A stretch of DNA of 64,000 nt, taken from positions 484,001 to 548,000 of the forward strand of contig NZ_AP018907.1 in NCBI RefSeq assembly GCF_003966715.1, in the 5' to 3' direction. The notes under the pieces were generated by a model that worked only from the letters and a program-made list of their open reading frames with translations, had not been told where the DNA came from and did no database searches. The first letter of the stretch is position 1; the number at the start of each line of letters is the position of its first letter. Position numbers and translations under genes: made by a program. Positions 30,405 to 39,624 of this stretch are shown one piece after another. The stretch comes from Blastochloris tepida (lineage in GTDB: Bacteria; Pseudomonadota; Alphaproteobacteria; Rhizobiales; Xanthobacteraceae).

Positions 30405-31366
30405 GCCGCGAGCCCGTAGTCGCGCGCCGAGGAGGCGTAGCGGTGGAAGCGCAGCTTCTTCAGGTACTCGATCGGGTTCTTCGGCCGCACCAGGGCGCCC
30501 GGCGGCACGTTCAGCCAGTCGACGAGGCGGGTGAGCAGGAAGCGCAGGGCCGCGCCGCGGCAGAGCAGCGGCAGCGCCGCCCGCTCGGCCTCCGACAGCG
30601 GCCGCACGGCCTCGTAGCGCTGCAGCAGCGCCCGGCCCTTGGTGACGTTGAACGAGCCGTCGGGCTCGAAGCACCAGGCGTTGAGGCACACCGCGATGTC
30701 ATAGGCCAGCGTGTCGGTGCAGGCGAAGTAGAAGTCGATCAGCCCGGAGAGCCGGTTGCCGAGGAAGAACACATTGTCCGGAAACAGGTCGGCGTGGATG
30801 ACGCCTTCGGGAAGCCCGTTGGGCCAGCTCGCCTCGACCACGGCGAGCTCCTCCTCGATGAGGGCGGCAAGCCCCGGCGCCACGGTGTCGGCGCGGTGGC
30901 CGGCGCGCTTGGCGAGCGGCCGCCAGCCCGCGACCGACAGCGCGTTGGCGCGCTGACGCGCGAAATCGGCGCCGGCAAGGTGCAGCCGGGCCAGCGCCTC
31001 GCCGACCTCGGCGCAATGGGTGACGGCGGGCTGGCGCACCGACATGCCGTCGAGAAAGGTGACGATGGCCGCCGGCCGCCCGGCCAGCGTGCCGAGCGCG
31101 GTGCCGGCGCGGGTCTTCACCGGCAGCGGGCAGATGAGGCCGCGGCCGGCGAGGTGCTCCATCAGCGCGAGGAAAAACGGCAGGTCGGCCGGGTCCACCC
31201 GCTTCTCATAGAGCGTCAGGATGTAGTGCCCGGCGGCGGTGTGGATCAGGAAGTTGGAATTCTCCACCCCCTCGGCGATGCCCTTGCAGGACAGAAGCTC
31301 GCCAAGATCGTAATGGTCGAGGAACGCCGAAAGCTCTTCGGTTCCGACCTCGGTATAGACAGCCAT
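30401..31366 (-). CDS. thrB: Homoserine kinase, class II
   Basis: A 321-residue homoserine kinase of the aminoglycoside phosphotransferase fold, not the GHMP type. It phosphorylates homoserine for threonine synthesis. Visible motifs are [22 protein letters not shown] with the ATP-binding Lys region, the catalytic loop [14 protein letters not shown] and the metal-binding [10 protein letters not shown]. The ATG at 31366 begins MAVYTEV; an ATG at 31465 would read through repeat-like DNA. Its stop overlaps the rnhA start. Confidence 0.95.
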   Translation of the reverse strand: MAVYTEVGTEELSAFLDHYDLGELLSCKGIAEGVENSNFLIHTAAGHYILTLYEKRVDPADLPFFLALMEHLAGRGLICPLPVKTRAGTALGTLAGRPAAIVTFLDGMSVRQPAVTHCAEVGEALARLHLAGADFARQRANALSVAGWRPLAKRAGHRADTVAPGLAALIEEELAVVEASWPNGLPEGVIHADLFPDNVFFLGNRLSGLIDFYFACTDTLAYDIAVCLNAWCFEPDGSFNVTKGRALLQRYEAVRPLSEAERAALPLLCRGAALRFLLTRLVDWLNVPPGALVRPKNPIEYLKKLRFHRYASSARDYGLAA

Positions 31367-31432
31367 TGCGTATCCGCCAGAGTTCGTGCGGTTTCCACTT
31401 TTGCGGAAAATGCTCCAGCGAGATCGAGCCGT

Positions 31433-31530
31433 GTGAGGGGTCGCTTCAATCTCGCCCAACCTCACCCCTCACCCGCCTCGCGATCCTTGATCGCTCGGCA
31501 CCCTCTCCCGCAAGGGGAGAGGGAAGAAGA
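31433..31530. repeat. Palindromic intergenic repeat, family A, second copy
   Basis: The copy starts GTGAGGGG and ends with CCCTCTCCCGCAAGGGGAGA, matching the right half of the element at 7211-7367. It lies between ispH and thrB, upstream of the thrB start and downstream of ispH. Confidence 0.75.
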
Positions 31531-31544
31531 GGCCGCGCCTTCCC

Positions 31545-31583
31545 ACGGTTTCCGGAGTATCGCTTCAGGATCCCGGAAACGGT
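31545..31583. repeat. Palindromic repeat, family C, at the ispH stop
   Basis: Arms ACGGTTTCCGGA and TCCCGGAAACGGT face each other. The last base coincides with the ispH stop codon on the minus strand, so the hairpin forms immediately after translation ends. It may act as a 3'-end stabiliser or terminator. Confidence 0.7.
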
Positions 31584-32557
31584 CAGGCCGCGTCCGGGCG
31601 CAGCTCGCGCGGCAGCGGGAAGAACATGTCTTCCTTGACGGTGGTCACCGTCTCGACCGTGATCGCGAAGCGCTCGGCGAAGGCCTCCATGATCTCCTCG
31701 ATCAGCACGTCCGGCGCCGAGGCTCCGGCGGTGAGGCCGATGCGGGAGACGCCCTCGAACCGGCTCCAGTCGAGGTCGCTGGCGCGCTGCACCAGCACGG
31801 CGACCTTGCAGCCCAGCCGCTCGGCGGCTTCGCGCAGGCGCTGCGAGTTCGACGAGTTCGGCGCGCCGACCACCACCATGGCCTCGACCTGCGGCGCCAC
31901 CTGCTTCACCGCCTCCTGACGGTTGGTGGTGGCGTAGCAGATGTCCTCGATGTGGGGGCCGGAGATGGCCGGGAAGCGGCGCTTGAGCGTGGCGATGGCG
32001 TCGCGGGTGTCGTCGACCGACAGCGTGGTCTGGGTGACGAAGGCAAGCTCCTTGCCGGCCGGCGGCTCGAACGCCTCGATGTCGTCCACCGTCTCGACCA
32101 GGGTCACGGCCCCATCAGGGAGTTGGCCCATGGTGCCGACCACCTCGGGGTGGCCGGCGTGGCCGACCAGGATGACGTGGCGGCCGCGCTTGAAATGGAT
32201 CTCCGCCTCGCGGTGCACCTTGGTCACCAGCGGGCAGGTGGCGTCGAGCGTGGTCAGCTTGCGGCTGGCGGCGGCCTCGCTCACGGTCTTGGGCACGCCA
32301 TGGGCCGAGAAGATCACCGGCGCCGCGGTGTCGGGCACCTCGTCCAGTTCCTTGACGAACACCGCGCCCTTGGCCTTGAGGCTCTCGACCACGAAGCGGT
32401 TGTGGACGATCTCGTGGCGGACATAGACCGGCGGCCCGAAACGCTTGAGCGCGGTCTCCACGACATCGATCGCCCGCGTGACGCCGGCGCAGAAGCCACG
32501 CGGCGAGCACAGCAGGATTTGCAGAGGCGGTTTGGCGGGTGCGGCAGGCTCGGTCAT
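31583..32557 (-). CDS. ispH: 4-hydroxy-3-methylbut-2-enyl diphosphate reductase
   Basis: A 324-residue iron-sulfur enzyme, the last step of the MEP isoprenoid pathway. It makes IPP and DMAPP. The three cluster cysteines are in [25 protein letters not shown] and [14 protein letters not shown]. Substrate-binding histidines lie in [11 protein letters not shown] and FSAHGVPK, with VGHAGHPEV between. The ATG at 32557 gives [16 protein letters not shown]. It lies 31 bases after pyk on the same strand. A family C hairpin follows directly. Confidence 0.96.
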   Translation of the reverse strand: MTEPAAPAKPPLQILLCSPRGFCAGVTRAIDVVETALKRFGPPVYVRHEIVHNRFVVESLKAKGAVFVKELDEVPDTAAPVIFSAHGVPKTVSEAAASRKLTTLDATCPLVTKVHREAEIHFKRGRHVILVGHAGHPEVVGTMGQLPDGAVTLVETVDDIEAFEPPAGKELAFVTQTTLSVDDTRDAIATLKRRFPAISGPHIEDICYATTNRQEAVKQVAPQVEAMVVVGAPNSSNSQRLREAAERLGCKVAVLVQRASDLDWSRFEGVSRIGLTAGASAPDVLIEEIMEAFAERFAITVETVTTVKEDMFFPLPRELRPDAA

Positions 32558-32588
32558 GCCGGCACATGACCTCTGTGCCGGCGGAGTG

Positions 32589-34061
32589 TCAAGGCGCGGC
32601 GGTTGCGGATCGGGTCGCACCCGAACCGGCCGGCTCCGCGGCATCGTTGCCGACGAAGGCGATGCGCAGCATGTTGGTGGCGCCCGGGGTGCCGAGCGGC
32701 ACGCCTGCGACAATAATGACCCGCCGGCCGGGCACGGTGAAGCCGTCGAGATAGGCGAGGCGGCAGGCGCGGCTGACCATGTCGTCGAGGTCGCGCGGAT
32801 CCTCGGCGACGATCGGGTGGACGCCCCACACCAGAGCGAGCCGGCGGGCGGTCTCCCAGCACTTGGAGATGGCGACGATGTGGGGCTTCGGCCGCTCGCG
32901 CACCACGCGCAGCGCGGTGGCGCCGGAGGCGGTCCAGCAGGCGATGGCGTCGAGCGCCAGGGTCTCGCCGATCTCGCGGGCGCCGGCGGCGATGGCGTCG
33001 GCGCCGGTGGCCTCGGGCTCGGTGCGCTGGTTGCGCAGCAGCGTGTGGTAGTTGGGGTCGCGCTCCACCTGCTCGGCGATGCGGTTCATCTGCGCCACCG
33101 CCTCGACCGGATACTTGCCGGCGGCGCTCTCGGCCGACAGCATGATGGCGTCGGCGCCCTCGAACACGGCGGTGGCGACGTCCGACACCTCGGCGCGGGT
33201 GGGGGAGGGATACTCGATCATCGATTCGAGCATCTGGGTGGCCACCACCACCGGCCGGCCGATGCGGCGGGCGTGGCGGGTGATCTGCTTCTGCAGGCCG
33301 GGCACCTGCTCCAGCGGCAGCTCGACGCCGAGGTCGCCGCGCGCCACCATCAAGGCGTCGGCGATCTCCATGATCTCGTGCAGGCGGGCGATGGCCTGCG
33401 GCTTCTCGATCTTGGCCAGCACCTTGGCGCGGCCGCGCGCCACCTTCAGCACCTCGGCGACGTCCTCGGGCTTCTGCACGAAGGACAGCGCGATCCACTC
33501 GACCCCGGCGTCGAGCGCCGCCTCCAGGTCGCTGCGGTCCTTCTCGGTGAGCGCCGAGAACGGGATGGTGGTGTCGGGCAGGCTCACGCCCTTGCGGTTG
33601 GAGATCTGGCCGCCGACCTCGACCCGCGTCACCGCGCGCTCGGGCGAAGCTTCCTCGACCACCAGCAGCAGGCGGCCGTCATCGACCAGCAGGCGGTGGC
33701 CGGGTTCCAGCGCGCCGAGGATTTCCGGATGCGGCAGGTGCACGCGCGTCGCGTCGCCGGGGGTGCGGTCGGCATCGAGCACGAAGCGGTCGCCGACCGC
33801 CAGCGTCTCCTTGCCGGCGGCGAAGGTGCCGACCCGCAGCTTGGGCCCCTGCAGGTCGACCAGGATGCCGATCGGCCGCCCGAACTCGTGCTCGACATCG
33901 CGAATCATCGCCACGAAGCGGCGCATGCCGGCGATCGGCGTGTGGCTCATATTGATGCGGAAGACATCGGCGCCGGCCTGGAACAGGCGGGCGATCATGT
34001 CCCTGTCGCTGGACGCCGGGCCCAGCGTGGCGACGATCTTGGTGCGGCGCTGGCGTCTCAT
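32589..34061 (-). CDS. pyk: Pyruvate kinase
   Basis: A 490-residue glycolytic enzyme that makes pyruvate and ATP from phosphoenolpyruvate and ADP. Key elements are [13 protein letters not shown] at the N-terminus, FRINMSHTP, the active-site Lys in [23 protein letters not shown] with metal-binding residues, and [20 protein letters not shown]. The C-terminal allosteric domain follows. The ATG at 34061 starts [10 protein letters not shown]. It lies 19 bases downstream of the DUF1036 gene, an arrangement I know from other Hyphomicrobiales. Confidence 0.96.
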   Translation of the reverse strand: MRRQRRTKIVATLGPASSDRDMIARLFQAGADVFRINMSHTPIAGMRRFVAMIRDVEHEFGRPIGILVDLQGPKLRVGTFAAGKETLAVGDRFVLDADRTPGDATRVHLPHPEILGALEPGHRLLVDDGRLLLVVEEASPERAVTRVEVGGQISNRKGVSLPDTTIPFSALTEKDRSDLEAALDAGVEWIALSFVQKPEDVAEVLKVARGRAKVLAKIEKPQAIARLHEIMEIADALMVARGDLGVELPLEQVPGLQKQITRHARRIGRPVVVATQMLESMIEYPSPTRAEVSDVATAVFEGADAIMLSAESAAGKYPVEAVAQMNRIAEQVERDPNYHTLLRNQRTEPEATGADAIAAGAREIGETLALDAIACWTASGATALRVVRERPKPHIVAISKCWETARRLALVWGVHPIVAEDPRDLDDMVSRACRLAYLDGFTVPGRRVIIVAGVPLGTPGATNMLRIAFVGNDAAEPAGSGATRSATAAP

Positions 34062-34080
34062 GTCCGCGGCGGGGCGATTG

Positions 34081-34572
34081 TCAGCGGGGTTTGACCTTGC
34101 CGGTGGAAGCAGGCTCGCTCTGCATCGCATCTGTGAGCTGAACCGTCCAGCTTTTTTGTTCACTGGTGTCGACTTCAAAGAAGCCGGTGCGGTCATAGCC
34201 GCGCGCCAGGCAATCCTCGATGCCGCGAATTGTGAACTCTTTATCGCGGGTGCACATGAAAGCCTTGCCGGCCCACTCGCCGCCGCGGTCATAGTCTACG
34301 CCGTAGATATAATAGAACCGGGCGACCAGCGCGCCGCGCATCAATGTTTCGCAAGAGTTGGGTGGGAGGTTCCACCAGCCCTCGGTGGTCCAGCGCTCGC
34401 CCTCCTTGTAGCCGACGGCGAGGCCGACGCGGCTTCCGGTCTTGTTGCAGACGCGAAAGTCGGCGAAGGCGGAACTGCTGGCGGCCTCGGCAGCCACCGC
34501 GGCGGCCACCAGGGCCGCGAGGGCGATGGCGAGCCTGGCGTGACGGTGGAACCGAAGAACGCTGCCGGACAT
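34081..34572 (-). CDS. DUF1036 exported protein
   Basis: A 163-residue protein with a signal peptide (about 1-30, LAIALAALVAAAVAAEA) and a DUF1036 domain: FRVCNKTGSRVGLAVGYKEG, TEGWWNLPPNSCETLM and YYIYGVDYDRGGEW. Three or four cysteines (in VCNK, NSCE, FMCT, DCLA) could form disulfides in the periplasm. The function is unknown. It is upstream of and close to pyk, so it probably shares its transcript. Confidence 0.9.
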   Translation of the reverse strand: MSGSVLRFHRHARLAIALAALVAAAVAAEAASSSAFADFRVCNKTGSRVGLAVGYKEGERWTTEGWWNLPPNSCETLMRGALVARFYYIYGVDYDRGGEWAGKAFMCTRDKEFTIRGIEDCLARGYDRTGFFEVDTSEQKSWTVQLTDAMQSEPASTGKVKPR

Positions 34573-34623
34573 GACCCTACAAAGATGACGTTACGACCAG
34601 ACGACAGGATGCGGCCGATCATG

Positions 34624-34660
34624 ACGTTTCCGGTGTCCCGAAGGGATCGACCGGAAACCT
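34624..34660. repeat. Palindromic repeat, family C
   Basis: Arms ACGTTTCCGGT and ACCGGAAACCT flank GTCCCGAAGGGATCG. It lies upstream of the DUF1036 gene rather than at a stop codon, unlike the copies at ispH and the RND permease. Confidence 0.7.
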
Positions 34661-34943
34661 TATGATCCGCCATCCAATCTCGCAGAAAATCCTTGGCGGG
34701 GAACGGGATTCCTGAAGATGGGATTCCTGGCGACGGGATTCCTCACGAGCGGACCACGACGGCCGCCCCGGCGGGGGCATATCGTGTGGCGTGGCGGTAT
34801 TCACCCGCGCCGGGTGGCGCAGTCAACGCGCCGATCATGGCAGCGGCGGGGCAGAATCGGGCGCGGCAAGACCGGCGCCTGCATGACCGCTGGGCGGCAA
34901 CCCTGCCCGGCGAAGCCATGCGGGTTCCATCGACCGGTGCTTT

Positions 34944-34973
34944 TCTTCCCTCTCCCGCAAGGGGAGAGGGAAA
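34944..34973. repeat. Family A hairpin, short copy
   Basis: CTTCCCTCTCCCGC and its near complement GGGGAGAGGGAAAG form a strong stem with an AA turn, just 12 bases after the stop of the DUF1013 gene. It may act as its terminator. Confidence 0.65.
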
Positions 34974-34984
34974 GCAGGCCCGCC

Positions 34985-35686
34985 TCACTCCTCGTCGTCG
35001 TCGTGGCCGCGGCTGTCCTGGAACTTGGCGAACACCTTGGAGAGGTCGACCTCGGACTTGCCCGGGCGCGCCTCTTCCTCCTCCTCCGGCTCGATCTCGT
35101 CGGCGCGGGTGGTGATCTCGGCGGGCAGCAGCGTGGTGCCGCCGGCGGTCGGCAGCGGCTTCTCCTTGGCGGCGCGCTGGACCTCCAGGTCGAGGTCGAT
35201 CTGCGAGCACAGGCCGAGCGTCACCGGGTCCATCGGCTGAAGATTGGCGCTGTTCCAGTGGGTGCGCTCGCGCACCGCCTCGATGGTCGACTTGGTGGTG
35301 CCGACGAGGCGCATGATCTGCGCGTCCTTCAGCTCGGGGTGGTTGCGCACCAGCCACAGGATGGCGTTGGGCCGGTCCTGGCGCTTGGACACCGGGGTGT
35401 AGCGCGGCCCGCGCCGGCTCTTCGGCTCCGGCACCCGCACCTTCGATTCGAGCAGCTTGAGGCGGCGATGGGGGTCGGCGATGGCGAGGTCTAGCTCCTC
35501 GCGCGACAGCTGGCCGGTGGCCACCGGGTCGAGGCCCTTGATGCCCTGGGCGGCCTCGCCGTCGGCGATCGCCTTCACCTCCAGCGGGTGCAGCTTGCAG
35601 TAGTCGGCGATCTGATCGAACGTCAGCGAGGTGTTCTCGACCAGCCAAACCGCGGTCGCCTTCGGCATCAGAGGGGCGTTGGCCAT
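34985..35686 (-). CDS. trcR: DUF1013 transcription regulator (TrcR-like)
   Basis: A 233-residue alphaproteobacterial protein. The Caulobacter homologue TrcR is known to associate with RNA polymerase and affect cell-cycle promoters. Two helix-turn-helix-like segments can be read: TFDQIADYCKLHPLEVKAI (about 20-38) and DAQIMRLVGTTKSTIEAV (about 113-130). A Glu/Asp-rich tail (EPEEEEEARPG and DSRGHDDDEE) ends the chain. The ATG at 35686 gives MANAPLMPKATAVWL. It stands alone, divergent from ruvC. Confidence 0.9.
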   Translation of the reverse strand: MANAPLMPKATAVWLVENTSLTFDQIADYCKLHPLEVKAIADGEAAQGIKGLDPVATGQLSREELDLAIADPHRRLKLLESKVRVPEPKSRRGPRYTPVSKRQDRPNAILWLVRNHPELKDAQIMRLVGTTKSTIEAVRERTHWNSANLQPMDPVTLGLCSQIDLDLEVQRAAKEKPLPTAGGTTLLPAEITTRADEIEPEEEEEARPGKSEVDLSKVFAKFQDSRGHDDDEE

Positions 35687-35976
35687 CACGATCTCCTGGA
35701 CACAGCGAGGGGGCCCAATAGGGGGATTCGACGGGGCAAGTTCAAGAGGCTCTCGGTCAATAGTTCTCTGCGCGCCGCCGTCCTTCCGGACGGAGCCCCG
35801 CATCGCTCTCGATGGTCGGGATTTTCGCGCACTATAGGGATTGCGTTTCCGATCCGCAATCGGTGCGGCGCTTGCCGGCGGCGGCCATGGCGGCTAACCC
35901 GGACGTGCGGCGCCGCCCCGCGAAGCTTCCGGAAGGTATGCCGTTCCGATGGTCCCCAACCCATGATCCTCAAGAC

Positions 35977-36465
35977 ATGATCCGCATCATCGGTCTCGAT
36001 CCCGGCCTGCGGCGCACCGGCTGGGGCATCATCGCGGTCGAGGGCTCGCGGCTCGGCTTCGTCGCCTGCGGCACCGTTGTCTCCGACAGCGCCGAGGCGC
36101 TGGCCTTGCGCCTCAAGGCGCTGCACGAGGGGCTCTGCGCGGTGATCGCGGCCCACCGGCCGGACGAGGCGGCGGTGGAGGAGACGTTCGTCAACAAGGA
36201 TGCCGGCGCGACGCTGAAGCTCGGCCAGGCGCGCGGCATCGCGCTCCTGGTGCCGGCGCAGGCCGGCCTCGCGGTCGCCGAATACGCCCCCAATCTGATC
36301 AAGAAGACGGTGGTCGGCGCCGGCCATGCCGACAAGGTGCAGATCCAGGCCATGGTGCGGCTGCTGCTGCCCAAGGCCGACCCGCAGAGCGCCGACGCCG
36401 CCGACGCGCTGGCGGTGGCGATCACCCACGCCCACCACCGCACCATCCGCAAGCTGGTGGGGTGA
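35977..36465 (+). CDS. ruvC: Crossover junction endodeoxyribonuclease RuvC
   Basis: A 162-residue Holliday-junction resolvase. Catalytic acids lie in [14 protein letters not shown] (Asp7), [12 protein letters not shown] and [17 protein letters not shown] chose the ATG at 35977 because the family begins M-RIIGLDPG; the longer frame back to 35812 does not resemble RuvC. It is followed after 63 bases by ruvA. The three Ruv proteins process recombination intermediates together. Confidence 0.96.
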   Translation: MIRIIGLDPGLRRTGWGIIAVEGSRLGFVACGTVVSDSAEALALRLKALHEGLCAVIAAHRPDEAAVEETFVNKDAGATLKLGQARGIALLVPAQAGLAVAEYAPNLIKKTVVGAGHADKVQIQAMVRLLLPKADPQSADAADALAVAITHAHHRTIRKLVG

Positions 36466-36528
36466 GGGGCGGGAAGCGGGCGGGAAACTTGCCAAGATGC
36501 GGGACAGGAAACCAGTCGAGACGGCGGC

Positions 36529-37146
36529 ATGATCGGCAAGCTCAAGGGCGTCATCGATTCCTATGGCGAGGATTTTGTGATCCTCGACGTGCATGGCGTC
36601 GGCTATCAGGTCCACTGCTCGGCGCGCACGCTGCAGGCGCTGCCGGCACCCGGCGAGGCGGCGACGCTGGCGATCGACACCTTCGTGCGCGAGGACCAGA
36701 TCCGGCTGTTCGGCTTTGCCGCCGACACGGAGCGCGAATGGTTCCGCCTGCTGCAGACGGTGCAGGGGGTGGGCACCAAGGTGGCGCTGGCCATTCTCTC
36801 CACGCTCAAGCCGGCCGAACTGGCCAGCGCGATCGCGCTCGCCGACAAGGCGATGGTGGCCCGCGCGCCCGGTGTCGGGCCGAAGGTGGCGGCGCGCATC
36901 GTCGCCGAACTCAAGGACAGGGCGCCGGCCTATGCCGAGGTCGATCCGGCGGTGGCGAAGCTCGCCGGCGCGGTCGAGGACAAGCGGGCACCGGCGCCGG
37001 TGGCCGACGCGGTCTCGGCGCTGGTCAATCTCGGCTACGGCCAGCCGCAGGCCGCCGCCGCCATCGCCGCCGCGGTGCGCGAGGCCGGCGAGGACGCCGA
37101 GACAGCCAAGCTGATCCGGCTGGGGCTGAAGGAACTGGCGAAGTGA
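36529..37146 (+). CDS. ruvA: Holliday junction branch migration protein RuvA
   Basis: A 205-residue protein that binds four-way junctions as a tetramer and loads RuvB. The N-terminal OB fold starts [20 protein letters not shown]. The two helix-hairpin-helix motifs are [17 protein letters not shown] and [17 protein letters not shown]. The C-terminal UBA-like domain III ([18 protein letters not shown]) that contacts RuvB is intact. In most relatives ruvB follows directly; here about 1.4 kb of other genes intervene. Confidence 0.96.
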   Translation: MIGKLKGVIDSYGEDFVILDVHGVGYQVHCSARTLQALPAPGEAATLAIDTFVREDQIRLFGFAADTEREWFRLLQTVQGVGTKVALAILSTLKPAELASAIALADKAMVARAPGVGPKVAARIVAELKDRAPAYAEVDPAVAKLAGAVEDKRAPAPVADAVSALVNLGYGQPQAAAAIAAAVREAGEDAETAKLIRLGLKELAK

Positions 37147-37159
37147 GCGCGGCCGCCGC

Positions 37160-37744
37160 TCAGGACAGCACGTCGCGGTAGACCTCGGCCACCGGCATCT
37201 CGAAGCCGATGGCGGGCAGGGTGAGCAGGGCTGACGGGTCGCTGATCGTCGGCCGCTCAAGCCAGCCTTCGCCCTGGCGGTCCAGCACGTCGATGGCGAC
37301 CTCGTCGCGGGCGACGATGACATAATGCTGCAGCGAGGGGAGGCGCTTGTAGAGGCTCCATTTCTCGCCGCGGTCGCGGCGCGCGGTGCCGCCGGAGGCC
37401 ACCTCGACCAGGACGGTGGGGTCGGAGAGCGACGTCGCCTCCTTCTCCAGCGGTCCGCAGCGGACCATCACGTCCGGCAGCGCGGCGAGGTCCATGAACC
37501 GCTGCTTCAGGTAGAAGGTTTCGGCGAACGGCCGGCAGTCGGAGCCGCGGCGGCGGAAGTCGACCATCATCGCCGTGGTGATGTTCTGGACGATGCGGTT
37601 GTGCTCCCAGCGCGCGCCGACCATCATCTTGACGACCCGCCCGCCGAGAAGCTCCCACTTCTCGTTGGCCGGCTTGTCGGCGAGATAGTCCTCGAAATCG
37701 TCGAGGCTCATATATTCGAAGCCGTCCTCCGAGCGCGCCCGCAT
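37160..37744 (-). CDS. Uma2 family (DUF820) putative PD-(D/E)XK nuclease
   Basis: A 194-residue protein of the Uma2/DUF820 family. The fold is that of restriction-like nucleases, but the cellular role is unknown. Landmarks are MSLDDFEDYLAD, WELLGGRVVKMMVG with the HNRI segment, ALPDVMVRCGP and VLVEVASGGTARRDRGEKWSLYKRL. The Asp, the Glu in VEV and the Lys in EKW provide the expected active site. ATG at 37744 is preceded by GGAGAA. It lies on the strand opposite to ruvA and ruvB, 13 bases past the ruvA stop, so it is an insertion in the ruv operon. Confidence 0.85.
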   Translation of the reverse strand: MRARSEDGFEYMSLDDFEDYLADKPANEKWELLGGRVVKMMVGARWEHNRIVQNITTAMMVDFRRRGSDCRPFAETFYLKQRFMDLAALPDVMVRCGPLEKEATSLSDPTVLVEVASGGTARRDRGEKWSLYKRLPSLQHYVIVARDEVAIDVLDRQGEGWLERPTISDPSALLTLPAIGFEMPVAEVYRDVLS

Positions 37745-37841
37745 GGCCGTTCTCCTGATCGAACAACTATACGCGGGAACGCCCTCGAGCGGGACTCGGT
37801 GCGTGCGAGGCGTTCGCGACTTGACGCTTTCCCTGCTCTGC

Positions 37842-37854
37842 ATGACACTGTCAT
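37842..37854. promoter_or_regulatory. Candidate ParD operator and parDE promoter
   Basis: ATGACACTGTCAT is a perfect 13-base palindrome centred at 37848. TTGACG at 37821-37826 is a plausible -35 box, and the palindrome overlaps the region where the -10 would be. It lies 18 bases upstream of the parD start, the right place for autorepression by an antitoxin-toxin complex. Confidence 0.55.
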
Positions 37855-37872
37855 ACGCGAGGAGGAGCGCCC

Positions 37873-38148
37873 ATGCGCAGCAGCAAGCCGATCACCGTCA
37901 CCCTGGGCGCCCAGCAGAGCAGTCTCGACCGGCGGCTGGCCTCGGGCGCCTACAGTTCGGCCAGCGAGGTGCTGCGGGCGGGCCTGCGGGCGCTGGACCG
38001 GGAGGAGGCGGCGCTCGACGAGATCCTGCGTGAAAAGGTCCGGGCGTCGCTTGCCGATCCGCGGCCGAGCCTGCCGGCGGAGGACGTTTTCGCCGGTCTG
38101 CGCCAGCGCCATGCCGCGCGGCTGAAGGCCGGCGACCGTGACGCATGA
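37873..38148 (+). CDS. ParD-type antitoxin (ribbon-helix-helix)
   Basis: A 91-residue antitoxin of the CC2985/ParD family. It should neutralise the following ParE toxin and repress the operon. The N-terminal RHH region SKPITVTLGAQQSSLDRRLA and the helix SASEVLRAGLRALDREEAAL match the family. The C-terminal half, acidic then basic, is the expected toxin-binding segment. GAGGAGGAG is placed well before the ATG. Its last 11 bases overlap the toxin gene. Confidence 0.9.
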   Translation: MRSSKPITVTLGAQQSSLDRRLASGAYSSASEVLRAGLRALDREEAALDEILREKVRASLADPRPSLPAEDVFAGLRQRHAARLKAGDRDA

Positions 38149-38449
38149 GGTCCGGTTCCGGCCCTCGGCCGTTGCCGATCTGGCGTCGCTCTACGACCAT
38201 ATTGCCGAAAGGGCCGGCCCCCGGATCGCCGGGGACTATCTGTCGCGCATCGAGGCGGCGTGCCGCCGGCTCGAAGCGTTTCCGGAACGCGGCACCCGGC
38301 GGGACGATCTCGCGCCGGGCCTCCGCACGATCGGATTCGAACGGCGGGTCACCATCGCATTCCGGGTGCTGGGACGCGTCGTCGAGATCGTCGCCATCGC
38401 CTATGGCGGGCGCGATTTCGGGCCGGAGCTTCTCGAAGGCGAAGAGTAG
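38138..38449 (+). CDS. ParE/RelE superfamily toxin
   Basis: A 103-residue toxin of the ParE group, members of which poison DNA gyrase. Typical segments are VRFRPSAVADLASLYDHIAE, DYLSRIEAACRRLEAFPERG and a C-terminal IAFRVLGRVVEIVAIAYGGRDF. The start is the GTG at 38138, inside the antitoxin gene. Together with parD it forms a complete module sitting between ruvA and ruvB. Confidence 0.9.
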   Translation: MTHEVRFRPSAVADLASLYDHIAERAGPRIAGDYLSRIEAACRRLEAFPERGTRRDDLAPGLRTIGFERRVTIAFRVLGRVVEIVAIAYGGRDFGPELLEGEE

Positions 38450-38574
38450 AGCCTGAGCCTCCGGTAGGACGGCATCAGATCGGATGCCCAAAGGCGATAC
38501 CGGCCCACCCGACCTGCCCGGGTGCCCTCTCCGGCGCACCGCAGTATAAGCGCCCCATCTCCTGAGGGAATCGC

Positions 38575-39621
38575 ATGGCCACCCCGCCCCGCCGCCTGGT
38601 GCAGCCCGACAAGCGCGACGACGATGCCGACGCCACGCTGCGGCCGCAGCGGCTGGCCGATTTCGTCGGCCAGGAGCAGGCGCGGGCAAACCTGAGCGTG
38701 TTCATCGCCGCCGCCCGCCAGCGCGCCGAGGCGCTCGACCACGTGCTGTTCGTCGGGCCGCCGGGCCTCGGCAAGACGACGCTGGCGCAGATCGTGGCGA
38801 AGGAACTCGGCGTCGGCTTCCGCGCCACCTCCGGACCCGTCATCGCCAAGGCCGGCGACCTCGCCGCGCTGCTCACCAATCTCGAAGAGCGCGACGTGCT
38901 GTTCATCGACGAGATTCACCGCCTCAATCCGGCGGTGGAGGAAATCCTTTATCCGGCGATGGAGGATTTCCAGCTCGATCTGATCATCGGCGAGGGGCCG
39001 GCGGCGCGCTCGGTGCGCATCGACCTCGCCAAGTTCACCCTGGTCGGCGCTACCACCCGCGCCGGCCTTCTCACCACGCCGCTGCGCGACCGTTTCGGCA
39101 TTCCGGTGCGGCTGAACTTCTACACGGTGGCGGAGCTGGAGTTCATCGTCAGCCGCGGCGCCCGCGTGCTCGGCATCGGCATGACGCCGGAAGGCGCCAA
39201 CGAGATCGCCCGGCGCGCCCGCGGCACGCCGCGCATCGCCGGCCGGCTGCTGAGACGGGTGCGCGACTTCGCGCTGGTCGACAACAGCCCGGCGATCGAC
39301 CGGGCGGTGGCCGACCGGGCGCTGGTGGCGCTGGAGGTCGATGCCGCCGGGCTCGATGCCATGGACCGGCGCTACCTCTCGGTGATTGCGCTCAATTATG
39401 GCGGCGGGCCGGTGGGGATCGAGACCATCGCCGCGGCGCTGTCGGAGCCGCGCGACGCCATCGAGGACATCATCGAGCCGTTCCTGATCCAGCAGGGCTT
39501 CGTGCAGCGCACGCCGCGCGGCCGGCTGATCACCGCCCACGCCTTCCGCCACCTTGGCCTCGCCGAGCCGGCGCGGGAGAGCGGGCAGTTCACGCTGTTT
39601 CAGGATCCCGCCGAGGATTGA
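38575..39621 (+). CDS. ruvB: Holliday junction branch migration helicase RuvB
   Basis: A 348-residue AAA+ motor of the RuvABC resolvasome. Walker A is [14 protein letters not shown] and Walker B is [13 protein letters not shown]. Sensor 1 lies in [20 protein letters not shown], and the winged-helix C-terminus ([22 protein letters not shown]) is complete. The start at 38575 gives [13 protein letters not shown] spacer of 125 bases follows the parE gene, enough for its own promoter. The next gene starts three bases after the stop. Confidence 0.96.
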   Translation: MATPPRRLVQPDKRDDDADATLRPQRLADFVGQEQARANLSVFIAAARQRAEALDHVLFVGPPGLGKTTLAQIVAKELGVGFRATSGPVIAKAGDLAALLTNLEERDVLFIDEIHRLNPAVEEILYPAMEDFQLDLIIGEGPAARSVRIDLAKFTLVGATTRAGLLTTPLRDRFGIPVRLNFYTVAELEFIVSRGARVLGIGMTPEGANEIARRARGTPRIAGRLLRRVRDFALVDNSPAIDRAVADRALVALEVDAAGLDAMDRRYLSVIALNYGGGPVGIETIAAALSEPRDAIEDIIEPFLIQQGFVQRTPRGRLITAHAFRHLGLAEPARESGQFTLFQDPAED

Positions 39622-39624
39622 GCG

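Larger units (their letters stand above)
34573..34984. other. Repeat-rich spacer between the DUF1036 and trcR genes
   Basis: No gene is supported in this 412-base stretch. It holds a family C palindrome (34624-34660), three copies of a 15-bp unit beginning GGGATTCCT (34705, 34720, 34735) and a short family A hairpin (34944-34973). Confidence 0.6.

Noticed and set aside
34693..35115. Plus-strand frame beginning with GIPEDGIPGDGIP-type repeats
   Set aside because: It arises from three 15-bp tandem DNA repeats and then runs antisense to the DUF1013 gene; there is no ribosome-binding site or homologue I know.
38330..38352. GGATTCGAACGG, resembling a tRNA T-loop
   Set aside because: It lies inside the parE reading frame (IGFERRV) and no acceptor, D or anticodon arms can be built around it.
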